Below, one piece after another: positions 1 to 6,551 of a stretch of 8,673 nucleotides of DNA. Under the pieces are notes generated by a model. That model saw nothing but the letters and a program-made list of their open reading frames with translations. It was not told the DNA's origin and did no database searches. Position numbers and translations under genes: made by a program. Location: contig DUTO01000030.1 in assembly GCA_012842035.1 (NCBI GenBank), forward strand, positions 1 through 8,673, written 5' to 3'. This DNA comes from Clostridia bacterium (GTDB lineage: Bacteria; Bacillota; Peptococcia; DRI-13; DTU073). The first letter of the stretch is position 1; every line of letters starts with the position of its first letter.

Positions 1-101
1 AGGACCTGTCTTGAAGACATGGGAGAATTATAACAATGATCTTGGTTTACCGTTAACTATTTTAGCTTTAAAGCCGGAACATCAATTTATGGTTGTGGAA
101 A
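1..101. repeat. Left arm of a 101-bp perfect inverted repeat
   Basis: Bases 1-101 are the exact reverse complement of 131-231: positions i and 232-i pair throughout, and pairing fails at 102/130. The arm carries, on the plus strand, a copy of murF codons for residues about 132-164 (GPVLKTWENYNND to MVVE). It lies at the window edge and inverts the interior of an essential gene, so it is most likely a fold-back chimera at a contig end rather than a natural repeat. The true outer limit of the repeat cannot be seen because it reaches base 1. Confidence 0.95.
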
Positions 102-623
102 ATCAATTTCTCCTAAAGCCCTCATGCCCATTTCCACAACCATAAATTGATGTTCCGGCTTTAAAGCTAAAATAGTTAACGGTAAACCAAGATCATTGTT
201 ATAATTCTCCCATGTCTTCAAGACAGGTCCTTTTTCCCGCAAAAGAGCATAAATCATCTCTTTAGTAGTAGTCTTCCCTGTACTTCCTGTTACCGCAATT
301 ACTTGGCCGGAAAATAACTTTCGCTGAGCTATAGCTAGCTGCTGTAGAGCTTTGACCGGGTTCTCAACGATGACTAAAGGAAAATCGGTAAAAGAAAAGT
401 CTTCTGGTCGATAAGCTACAACTGCACCACTGGCCCCTTTATTTCGTGCTTTTTGTAAAAAATAATGTCCATCAGTTTTTTCACCTTTAAGGGCAAAAAA
501 GAGGTCCCCTTTTTTGAGGCCCCTCGTATCAATACATGCCCCCAAAGGCTCCGGACAATTATCTTCCATTTCTAAGCGTCCTTGCACAGTGGCAGCAATC
601 TTTTCCCAAGTAAACCCTAACAT
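87..623 (-). CDS. murF: UDP-MurNAc-tripeptide--D-Ala-D-Ala ligase, 3'-truncated by an inverted repeat
   Basis: MurF adds D-Ala-D-Ala to UDP-MurNAc-tripeptide in the cytoplasm, the last step of soluble peptidoglycan precursor synthesis. The start is ATG at 623, with AGGGAGG at 638-632 placed 8 nt upstream and overlapping the murE stop codon. The frame stays open back to 716 inside murE, but that extension has no ribosome binding site and is not homologous. The N-terminal domain spans residues 1-105 (SRGL-like DTRGLKKGDLFFAL at 32-45). The ATP-binding P-loop GSTGKTTTKE is at 113-122, NYNNDLGLPLT at 140-150, and EMGMRALGEI at 164-173. After residue about 173 the sequence turns into the inverted repeat and reads only a few foreign codons (DFPQP) before TAA at 89-87. 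MurF is normally about 450 residues, so the C-terminal half of the central domain and the ligase C-domain are missing. I infer an assembly or amplification break, not a natural truncation. Confidence 0.93.
   Translation of the reverse strand: MLGFTWEKIAATVQGRLEMEDNCPEPLGACIDTRGLKKGDLFFALKGEKTDGHYFLQKARNKGASGAVVAYRPEDFSFTDFPLVIVENPVKALQQLAIAQRKLFSGQVIAVTGSTGKTTTKEMIYALLREKGPVLKTWENYNNDLGLPLTILALKPEHQFMVVEMGMRALGEIDFPQP
131..231. repeat. Right arm of the 101-bp inverted repeat (genuine murF sequence)
   Basis: This arm is the copy that continues seamlessly into the rest of murF, so it is the authentic one. It is separated from the left arm by a 29-nt spacer (102-130) that encodes the conserved MurF residues MGMRALGEI. 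Transcribed or single-stranded DNA here would form a 101-bp hairpin. There is no T-run, and the arm lies within conserved codons, so it is not a terminator. Confidence 0.95.
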
Positions 624-631
624 TTTTCTTG

Positions 632-638
632 CCTCCCT
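632..638 (-). promoter_or_regulatory. murF ribosome binding site
   Basis: AGGGAGG ends 8 nt before the ATG at 623 and overlaps the TAG stop of murE (639-637). It decides the ATG at 623 over the upstream open frame and suggests translational coupling of murE and murF. Confidence 0.85.
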
Positions 639-2130
639 AATCTCTCCACTTTCCTGTTTGACGCAAAGCCTTTTGGGCAACTTTACGATCATCAAAAGGG
701 AGTACTTGTGACCCAATTAACTGATAGTCCTCATGTCCTTTACCAGCAATAATAACTACATCTTCGGGCTTCGCTTCCTGAATAGCTTTTAAAATAGCTT
801 CCCCGCGATCAACTATGGACCAAAAAGGTTTGCCTTGAGAACCTTTTTCTACACCGGGGATAATCTCGGCAATAATTGCCTCCGGGTCTTCAGAGCGCGG
901 ATTATCAGAAGTAACAATACATAAATCAGAATAGCGTCCCGCCACTTCTCCCATTAAAGGACGTTTTGTTCTATCTCTATCTCCACCACAACCAAAAACA
1001 GTAATAATTCTTCCTTGCGCAAATTCTAATGCTGTCTTTAGGCAATTTTCCAAGCTATCCGAGGTATGAGAATAATCAACAATTACTGTATATTCATGAC
1101 CACCATTAACCTTTTCAAAACGTCCCGGTATCCCCGCTATATTTTCCAGGGTAGCAATAATTCTTTCAATAGATATCCCTTCTACCAAACCTACGGCAAT
1201 TGCGGCCAACGCATTATAAACATTAAAAAGACCTGTTAACTTTAATTTCACCGGTATTCTTTGATCCGTATATTTAAGGATAAATTGGACACCGCCTGAA
1301 GTAACCTGTACCTCTTCTGCTTGTACATCGGCATTATTTTTAAGCCCATAAGTAATAATCGGAACTCTTGTCAATTCAGCAAGATATTGACTATAAGGGT
1401 CATCCACATTAAATATAGCAAATTTTCTCCTTTGTTTATGAACCTGATACCCTATATTACTAAACAATTTCCCTTTTGCCAAAAGGTAATTTTCCATGTT
1501 TTGATGAAAATCAAGATGTTCCTGGGTCAAATTCGTAAACACAACTATATCAAACTCCGTATTTCTTACCCGTTGTAACTCTAAAGCATGAGAACTCACC
1601 TCAAGCACTCCATAAGCAGCATTATTAGCTAAAAAAAACCGTAATAGTCTTTGTAAGTCAGGAGCTTCAGGTGTAGTATGCCTAACAGGTAACGTCTTTT
1701 TACCGATTCGATTATGAATGGTGCCTACTAAACCCGTCAAATGACCGGCATCTTCTAAAATAGCCGTAATTAAATTCGTCGTTGTCGTTTTACCATTTGT
1801 TCCCGTTACACCAATCATATTCAAATAATGACTTGGCTGCCCATAAAAAGCACAACTTAGGTCAGCCAAAGCTTTTCGGCTATCAGGAACTTGTATCCAG
1901 GAATATTCCTCTGACCGGAACTTACTATTCTCAATAATTGCCGCCACCGCCTTTTTTTGAAATGCTTCTTGAATAAATTTATGTCCATCTATTTTAAACC
2001 CGGAAATAGCCACAAAAAGAGAATGAGGCTTTATTTCCCGCGTATCATAAACCAAATCCAATACTTCCGTATCTAAATTACCACCATAAGCTAAAACTTC
2101 TGTATTTTTAATTAACTCCTTTAGGTTCAA
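637..2130 (-). CDS. murE: UDP-MurNAc-L-Ala-D-Glu:meso-DAP ligase
   Basis: MurE attaches the third stem-peptide residue to UDP-MurNAc-L-Ala-D-Glu in the cytoplasm. The 497 residues match the usual length. Seen in order: substrate-binding N-domain (residues 1-100, including YDTREIKPHSLFVA at 28-41), P-loop GVTGTNGKTTTT at 107-118, HTTPEAPDLQ at 151-160, EVSSHAL at 177-183, and YLLAKGKLF at 215-223 with K219 as the probable carbamylated lysine. These are followed by FGCGGDRDRTKRPLMG at 379-394 and DNPRSEDP at 409-416. By family knowledge, DNPR at this site indicates meso-diaminopimelate rather than lysine. The segment DYSHTSDSLEN at 352-362 carries Ser357 where Pro is usual. The start is TTG at 2130, behind AAAGGGGG with a 7-nt spacer; no ATG fits. 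It lies 52 nt after spoVD and 13 nt before murF, in one operon. Confidence 0.97.
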   Translation of the reverse strand: MNLKELIKNTEVLAYGGNLDTEVLDLVYDTREIKPHSLFVAISGFKIDGHKFIQEAFQKKAVAAIIENSKFRSEEYSWIQVPDSRKALADLSCAFYGQPSHYLNMIGVTGTNGKTTTTNLITAILEDAGHLTGLVGTIHNRIGKKTLPVRHTTPEAPDLQRLLRFFLANNAAYGVLEVSSHALELQRVRNTEFDIVVFTNLTQEHLDFHQNMENYLLAKGKLFSNIGYQVHKQRRKFAIFNVDDPYSQYLAELTRVPIITYGLKNNADVQAEEVQVTSGGVQFILKYTDQRIPVKLKLTGLFNVYNALAAIAVGLVEGISIERIIATLENIAGIPGRFEKVNGGHEYTVIVDYSHTSDSLENCLKTALEFAQGRIITVFGCGGDRDRTKRPLMGEVAGRYSDLCIVTSDNPRSEDPEAIIAEIIPGVEKGSQGKPFWSIVDRGEAILKAIQEAKPEDVVIIAGKGHEDYQLIGSQVLPFDDRKVAQKALRQTGKWRD

Positions 2131-2137
2131 AAGTTAT

Positions 2138-2145
2138 CCCCCTTT
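2138..2145 (-). promoter_or_regulatory. murE ribosome binding site fixing a TTG start
   Basis: AAAGGGGG lies 7 nt upstream of the TTG at 2130-2128. With no alternative ATG or GTG nearby in frame, this site supports TTG as the initiation codon. Confidence 0.8.
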
Positions 2146-2182
2146 CTCTGTTTATTATTACCTCAATATCATCAACCCAAAC

Positions 2183-4345
2183 CTAAGGTCCTATAGGGTA
2201 TAACACATCTTCTGAGAGGGTTTCTAAATAAAGATTAATTGTACTGCCAAGCGGCACTTGTTGCCCCGGTTCCGGTTCCTGTCTACTCACTACACCACTA
2301 CCCTGAATATCAAAATTTAAATTTAACATCTTAACTTCTTCTTTAACTTCAACGATATTCTTTCCGGTAAAATCTGGAACAACTACTGTTTCCGGTTCCG
2401 CACCAGCAGCAGGTACACTAGTGTATAAAACAACCTTACTACCTTCTACCACTTTCGTACCGGCCAAAGGCAATTGTGCTTTTACTTTAGTACCTTGACC
2501 TAAAATATCTGCTTTTAATTTTTTCTGACTCAAAATCTTTACTGCCTCACTAACTTGTAAATCCACCAAACTAGGCAATTCTATACTATGCAAATTATTG
2601 GCTATCTTTTCCGGTTCGATCTGAGCCGGAACTTGCAAATAACGCAAAGTATCGCGGACAATGTTCCTAAAAGCAGGAGCCGCTACTTGTGACCCGTAAT
2701 ACATACCTTCCGGTGAATCTACCACCACTAAACAAACCATACGGGGATCATTTACCGGAGCTACTCCTAAAAAAGAACCAATATACTCACTGGTGGAATA
2801 ACCACCCCCGGGAATAATTTTCTGTGCCGTACCGGTTTTACCACCCACGCGATACCCTTCCACATAAGCAGTTTTCCCAGTTCCCTCACTAACCACAGAT
2901 TCTAAAATACTCATCACCTGCTGAGCTGTTTCGACCGAAATCACCTGACGCACTACTTCTGGCTCAATCGTCCGCATAAGCTTACCTTCTTTGTCCCTAA
3001 TTTCTTTGACAATTTGAGGTTTCATTAATTTACCCTCATTAGCCATTGCGGCAAAAGCAGTAAGCAATTGCAAAGGAGTTACCGCATTAGTCTGGCCGAT
3101 AGACATTGTAGCCAAATGAATCTCTTGAACTTTATCCTTACTCAGTAAAATTCCTGTAGCTTCACCCGGTAAATCGATTCCGGTTTTTTTCCCAAAACCG
3201 AAGCCGTGCAAATATCGATAAAAAACATCTTTCCCAGAACGTAAGCCTACAGTTACAAAAACAGGGTTACAAGAATTTTGTACTCCTTCCATAAAGCTCT
3301 GACTGCCATGTGATGCCTTCCAACATCTTACTTTTCTCCCCCCGACCTGCACAAAGCCACCACAATAAAAGCGATCATTAACATTAACTACACCTTCATC
3401 TAATGCTCCCGACATTGTTACCGTTTTAAAAGTAGAACCAGGTTCATAAACATCAGAAACAAGGAAATTTTTCCAATTAACTTGCGCAAAGTCATTATAG
3501 TTATTCGGGTCAAAAGCAGGTCGCATGCCCATCGCTAAAACACGACCTGTTTTTGGTTCCATCACCACAATTCCGGCTTTTTTAGGACTATGTAATTGCA
3601 TAATTCCGTCTAATTCTCGTTCCACAATATATTGAATAGTTTCATCAATTGTTAAAAAAATACTATTACCATCATGAGGAGGAATATATTTTTGTAAAGC
3701 ATCCGGTATTTCCTGTCCACGATTATCATACTCAACCATAATTGTCCCTGAAATTCCACTTAATATTTGGTCATAAGACTTCTCTATCCCATATAACCCC
3801 TGATGGTCAATCCCAGCAAACCCTAAAACATTGGCCAAGAGCTGTCCTTTAGGATAAAAACGTTCCGGTTCTTCCACAGATTTTATCCCCGGCAAACTAT
3901 TTGTCGCTGTGAACTCTGCGGTCGCCGGCAACTTGGCGGTTTTAAGCTTTTGAGCCTTTTCCTCCGGCACATGTCGCTTTATCCACACAAAGGCCTGCTC
4001 TTTGGTAATTTGTTGCAAAACTTTATCCGGCTCTAATTCCAATATCTCAGCAACTTTTTGGGCAATTTCTTTTTCTCGTTTAGACCTTTTAACCTCAGCA
4101 GGATTCGCATAAAACGAATCTGTGCTGATGCTAATGGCCAAGGGTTTCCCTTGAGCATCATAAATTGTTCCTCTTTTAGCTTTAACTTCGACATTGCGGA
4201 AACGTACGGCAAAGGCTTTTTGGCGTAACTCTTCTCCCTTAACTAATTGAACCCAAACTAAACGTCCGGCCAAAACGATTAACAGCAAAGTCATGAAAAA
4301 AAGAATACCAGCAACCCTTTTTTTTATTTTTATAGGTACAGACAA
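2183..4345 (-). CDS. spoVD: Class B penicillin-binding protein (SpoVD/FtsI type) with two PASTA domains
   Basis: This is a membrane-anchored D,D-transpeptidase that cross-links peptidoglycan at the division septum or spore cortex. The 720 residues show a short cytoplasmic tail and one membrane segment (about 11-34). The dimerisation/pedestal domain begins at KRGTIYDAQGKPLA (57-70). The transpeptidase follows, with SxxK in EPGSTFK (catalytic Ser304, Lys307), SxN as SCN (358-360), and KTGT (503-506). Two C-terminal PASTA repeats span about 589-644 and 653-708. The start is TTG at 4345, after GAGGTG with a 7-nt spacer. The gene follows ftsL by 23 nt. PASTA domains and the dcw position fit clostridial SpoVD. 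No second class B PBP is present between ftsL and murE, so this protein could serve vegetative division (FtsI/PbpB role) as well as or instead of sporulation. The choice between the two names is inference. Confidence 0.93.
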   Translation of the reverse strand: MSVPIKIKKRVAGILFFMTLLLIVLAGRLVWVQLVKGEELRQKAFAVRFRNVEVKAKRGTIYDAQGKPLAISISTDSFYANPAEVKRSKREKEIAQKVAEILELEPDKVLQQITKEQAFVWIKRHVPEEKAQKLKTAKLPATAEFTATNSLPGIKSVEEPERFYPKGQLLANVLGFAGIDHQGLYGIEKSYDQILSGISGTIMVEYDNRGQEIPDALQKYIPPHDGNSIFLTIDETIQYIVERELDGIMQLHSPKKAGIVVMEPKTGRVLAMGMRPAFDPNNYNDFAQVNWKNFLVSDVYEPGSTFKTVTMSGALDEGVVNVNDRFYCGGFVQVGGRKVRCWKASHGSQSFMEGVQNSCNPVFVTVGLRSGKDVFYRYLHGFGFGKKTGIDLPGEATGILLSKDKVQEIHLATMSIGQTNAVTPLQLLTAFAAMANEGKLMKPQIVKEIRDKEGKLMRTIEPEVVRQVISVETAQQVMSILESVVSEGTGKTAYVEGYRVGGKTGTAQKIIPGGGYSTSEYIGSFLGVAPVNDPRMVCLVVVDSPEGMYYGSQVAAPAFRNIVRDTLRYLQVPAQIEPEKIANNLHSIELPSLVDLQVSEAVKILSQKKLKADILGQGTKVKAQLPLAGTKVVEGSKVVLYTSVPAAGAEPETVVVPDFTGKNIVEVKEEVKMLNLNFDIQGSGVVSRQEPEPGQQVPLGSTINLYLETLSEDVLYPIGP

Positions 4346-4352
4346 CCTTAAT

Positions 4353-4358
4353 CACCTC
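4353..4358 (-). promoter_or_regulatory. spoVD ribosome binding site fixing a TTG start
   Basis: GAGGTG, followed by AT to give near-perfect anti-16S pairing, ends 7 nt before TTG 4345-4343. It sits in the 23-nt gap after ftsL and supports the TTG start. Confidence 0.85.
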
Positions 4359-4368
4359 AAATGTCGTC

Positions 4369-4887
4369 TTATCCTTTCCCCATAAGCTCTTGTAACGCAA
4401 TTACTTCATATATAGTTTTAAAAATACTATTCTTAGTCTCCCCCGAAGCTAACTGTGCCTCGCTTTGTTCACCTTTTTGAGAAACATTTTCAGCTTTTTC
4501 AGCATAAACATTATTCATGGCTAAATATTCAATCCGGGGGTTTTCCATCATGCCTAAGTCATTAATGGCTAAATACTTAATCCTCTGCAACGACTTGGCA
4601 CTGGCAATTTCTGATTTTGTCTTTTCTATATTAGCGACTATGGCCGTATTCTCTTTTTTAATTTGATTTAATTCCCAGTTCAAACAAGTTATTCTGGCCT
4701 TTACATACGTATAAGCTAAGGCCGTGACAAAAAAGCAAGAAAGCAATAAAAGACCGGTCACAACTTTATAGCAAGGAAAGGTTTGGGTACGTCTTTTAAC
4801 CACAACTTGTTTTTTCTTTTGGGGTACAGCATACTGATAAGCAAAATCATATTCGGCACCTACTGCTTTTTTTCTAGCTAATACCAA
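4369..4887 (-). CDS. ftsL: Cell division protein FtsL-like (septum-forming initiator family)
   Basis: FtsL is a bitopic membrane protein that pairs with DivIC/FtsB by coiled coil and activates the septal synthase FtsW-PBP. The 172 residues show a basic cytoplasmic tail (about 1-40, with KKKQVVVKRR near 24-33) and a single membrane segment at about 41-61. An extracytoplasmic heptad-like coiled coil spans about 65-102. A family-typical segment with AINDLGMMENP at 107-117 follows. The remaining 50 or so residues are polar and unassigned, making the protein longer than the common 100-130. Sequence identity in this family is poor, so the call rests on architecture and on the position between rsmH and the class B PBP. 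The start is TTG at 4887, 7 nt after AAGGTG; there is no ATG until far into the gene. Confidence 0.82.
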   Translation of the reverse strand: MVLARKKAVGAEYDFAYQYAVPQKKKQVVVKRRTQTFPCYKVVTGLLLLSCFFVTALAYTYVKARITCLNWELNQIKKENTAIVANIEKTKSEIASAKSLQRIKYLAINDLGMMENPRIEYLAMNNVYAEKAENVSQKGEQSEAQLASGETKNSIFKTIYEVIALQELMGKG

Positions 4888-4894
4888 AGTTATT

Positions 4895-4900
4895 CACCTT
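4895..4900 (-). promoter_or_regulatory. ftsL ribosome binding site fixing a TTG start
   Basis: AAGGTG, in a purine-rich stretch that also contains AAGGAG a little further upstream, ends 7 nt before TTG 4887-4885. It decides the TTG start. Confidence 0.75.
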
Positions 4901-4917
4901 CCCTCTCCTTTAGAACG

Positions 4918-5859
4918 TTAGTCAATTCTTTCAACAACACGCAATTTAGCACTACGTGCTCTAGGATTCTCCGCTATTTCCTGCTCTGAAGGAATCACCG
5001 GCTTCCTGGTGAGAATTTTTATTTTAGGTTTATGTTTACAGATACAGATAGGCAAATCTTTCGAGCAAATACATCCTTGAGCCGCATCCTTAAAAACACG
5101 CTTCGCCAACCGATCTTCCAAGGAATGAAAAGTAAGTACGGCCATCCTGCCACCCGGTTTTAAAATTTCCAACCCTGCTTTTAAAGCGGGAGCCAGAATT
5201 TCCAATTCATGATTTACAGCTATTCTCAAAGCCTGAAAAGTGCGCTTAGCCGGATGAGGACCTTGGCGACGTGCATCACCGGGAATTGCTTTTTTAATAA
5301 TCTGCACTAATTGCCCGGTAGTCCTAATTAATTCTTGTTCACGTGCATGGACGATAAACGAAGCTATCCGTTTGGCCCATCTTTCTTCACCATAATTCCA
5401 GATGATTCTTGTCAATTCTTCTTCTGTACATTCATTAACTAAATCATAAGCCTTTTTTGAAGCAGTCCTATCCATCCGCATATCTAAAAAAGCGTCCTGT
5501 TGATAACTAAAACCCCTCTCGCCCCGGTCTAATTGATAAGAAGATACGCCTAAATCAAAAAGTATACCCTCAACTTGTCTATAGGGCGTTTGCTTTAAAA
5601 CCTTTTTCAAATCTTTAAAATTAGCATGTGAAATTATATAATTATCTTCACCCAAAGGATGCAAAACTTGTTGTGCCGCTTCAAGCGCCTCCAAGTCTTG
5701 ATCCAAAGCAATTAATTTACCTCCCGGTAAAATTTTTTCCAAAATAGCCTTGCTATGGCCTCCTCCACCTAAAGTACAATCAAGCATCACCATACCCGGA
5801 AGAGGTTCAAGATACGCCAAGACCTCCCGGAGAAGAACCGGCTTATGTTGAAAAGTCAT
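4918..5859 (-). CDS. rsmH: 16S rRNA (cytosine-1402-N4)-methyltransferase
   Basis: RsmH (formerly MraW) uses S-adenosylmethionine to methylate N4 of C1402 in 16S rRNA, near the ribosomal P site. The 313 residues are full length. The opening HKPVLLREVL (5-14) is typical. The SAM site includes DCTLGGGGHS (27-36) and ALDQD (51-55). Further signatures are DLGVSSYQLD (102-111), RGFSY (115-119), LDMRMD (125-130), HPAKRTFQALRIAVNHEL (202-219), TFHSLEDR (243-250) and NPRARSAKLRVVER (298-311). A Cys cluster CICSKDLPICIC (263-274) matches the form seen in many Firmicute RsmH proteins. The ATG at 5859 follows GAGGTG with a 7-nt spacer, and that site overlaps the mraZ TGA stop, so the two genes (11 nt apart) are probably translationally coupled. 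Confidence 0.98.
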   Translation of the reverse strand: MTFQHKPVLLREVLAYLEPLPGMVMLDCTLGGGGHSKAILEKILPGGKLIALDQDLEALEAAQQVLHPLGEDNYIISHANFKDLKKVLKQTPYRQVEGILFDLGVSSYQLDRGERGFSYQQDAFLDMRMDRTASKKAYDLVNECTEEELTRIIWNYGEERWAKRIASFIVHAREQELIRTTGQLVQIIKKAIPGDARRQGPHPAKRTFQALRIAVNHELEILAPALKAGLEILKPGGRMAVLTFHSLEDRLAKRVFKDAAQGCICSKDLPICICKHKPKIKILTRKPVIPSEQEIAENPRARSAKLRVVERID

Positions 5860-5870
5860 TTTTAGTCACC

Positions 5871-6308
5871 TCAAAATCCTAAATCAAACTCCACCATTTT
5901 CTCCGCTAATTCCTCATAATTTTCTTCGGCATTTTGACTATATGCTTCCCAATTTTCCTTACTCCAAATTTCTATCCGCGTACCAACTCCAATAATAACA
6001 ATCTCTTTTTTTAAGTTGGCGTATTCTCGCAAATGACTAGTGAGAAGAATTCTTCCCTGTTTATCCACTTCATATTCTACAGCCCCGCCAAAAAGAAAAC
6101 GAGCAAAAGCTCTGGCATGACTATTTGTAAAAGGAAGACGTTTTAATTTTTCTTCTAAAACAGCCCATTCTTCCTTGGTATAAACAAAGAGGCAGCCATC
6201 TAAACCTTTCGTAACCATTAAACGGTCACCTAAAGAACCTCGAAATTTGGCCGGCATACAAAACCGTCCTTTGGCGTCAAGAGTATGTTGATATTCCCCG
6301 GTAAACAA
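5871..6308 (-). CDS. mraZ: Transcriptional regulator MraZ
   Basis: MraZ is the first gene of most dcw clusters and a DNA-binding protein of the SpoVT/AbrB-like fold that represses its own promoter. I place the start at TTG 6308, giving 145 residues that open MFTGEYQHTLDAKGR, the canonical MraZ N-terminus. A strong GGAGGTGA site at 6323-6316 ends 7 nt upstream. An in-frame ATG at 6335 would add nine residues encoding that very ribosome binding site, and it has no site of its own, so I reject it. The two half-domains show the paired signatures DAKGR (11-15) and DKQGRI (82-87). The protein ends FDLGF, as is common in the family. The promoter just upstream carries GTGG-type repeats at 10-bp steps, consistent with autoregulation. 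Confidence 0.96.
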   Translation of the reverse strand: MFTGEYQHTLDAKGRFCMPAKFRGSLGDRLMVTKGLDGCLFVYTKEEWAVLEEKLKRLPFTNSHARAFARFLFGGAVEYEVDKQGRILLTSHLREYANLKKEIVIIGVGTRIEIWSKENWEAYSQNAEENYEELAEKMVEFDLGF

Positions 6309-6315
6309 GGCTGCC

Positions 6316-6323
6316 TCACCTCC
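6316..6323 (-). promoter_or_regulatory. mraZ ribosome binding site fixing a TTG start
   Basis: GGAGGTGA is a near-perfect Shine-Dalgarno sequence 7 nt upstream of TTG 6308-6306. It lies inside the frame that would be coding if the ATG at 6335 were used, which argues for the shorter protein. Confidence 0.9.
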
Positions 6324-6352
6324 CCCTCTTTCCATAAGAGGAAAAACTTTTA

Positions 6353-6398
6353 CTCCACTCTACTCCACATTATACCTTTTCACTCCACTCCGTACCAC
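6353..6398 (-). promoter_or_regulatory. Probable MraZ operator: GTGG-type direct repeats every 10 bp
   Basis: On the minus strand the units are GTGGTA (6398-6393), GTGGAG (6388-6383), AAGGTA (6378-6373, degenerate), GTGGAG (6368-6363) and GTGGAG (6358-6353), each starting exactly 10 bp after the last. The degenerate third unit overlaps the TATAAT box. MraZ proteins studied in other bacteria bind short G-rich direct repeats at about one helical turn spacing just upstream of mraZ, so this is the expected autoregulatory site. The repeats are seen directly; binding by this MraZ is inferred. Confidence 0.8.
6369..6374 (-). promoter_or_regulatory. Probable -10 box of the dcw (mraZ) promoter
   Basis: A perfect TATAAT lies 60 nt upstream of the mraZ TTG, which would give a leader of roughly 54 nt. 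At 17-18 bp spacing the -35 position falls on the GTGGTAC repeat, which matches TTGACA poorly. The promoter may therefore be intrinsically weak or use other contacts. It sits between the upstream terminator and mraZ and is flanked on both sides by the presumed MraZ repeats. Confidence 0.7.
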
Positions 6399-6515
6399 TT
6401 ATATTCTACCTTGAATTTATATTTCCTGCTTTTAAAGAAAATAATTTATATACACGGAATATTCAGATACCGGCTTATACAATTTTTTCTTTTTAAAAGA
6501 TTAAAAGAAACTAAA
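6399..6515. other. AT-rich intergenic stretch between terminator and dcw operator
   Basis: This stretch is rich in A and T. It contains further TATA-like strings (around 6400-6406 and 6445-6456 on the minus strand), but none is paired with a convincing -35 box. I see no gene, RNA structure or additional GTGG repeat in phase with the operator. Confidence 0.5.
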
Positions 6516-6551
6516 AAAATAAGCCTTGCCATTTTGGGCAAGGCTTATTTT
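6516..6551 (-). terminator. Rho-independent terminator of the upstream operon
   Basis: A 15-bp perfect stem (6551-6537 with 6530-6516) encloses a 6-nt loop. The stem has the core AAGCCTTGCC and is followed on the minus strand by a run of T residues ending near 6513. The TAA stop of the COG2426-type gene (6547-6545) lies inside the first arm, so termination is set immediately at the end of the gene. It separates the upstream block from the dcw operon. Confidence 0.92.

Noticed and set aside
81..109. An 8-bp direct repeat ATCAATTT at 81-88 and 102-109 near the palindrome junction
   Set aside because: A template switch primed by this microhomology would resume at 152, but the actual arm resumes at 131, so it does not explain the junction and is likely coincidence in AT-rich DNA.
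514..711. Open frame on the plus strand
   Set aside because: It is antisense to murF/murE with no ribosome binding site or recognisable protein character.
624..716. Upstream extension of the murF frame to an ATG at 716
   Set aside because: It overlaps murE, has no ribosome binding site, and gives 31 residues unlike MurF; the ATG at 623 has a strong site and the right N-terminus.
1321..1578. Open frame on the plus strand
   Set aside because: It is a shadow of murE on the opposite strand, with no coding signature.
2131..2182. The 52-nt spoVD-murE gap as a site for a small gene or terminator
   Set aside because: No stable hairpin with a T-run and no open frame longer than a few codons; it holds only the murE ribosome binding site.
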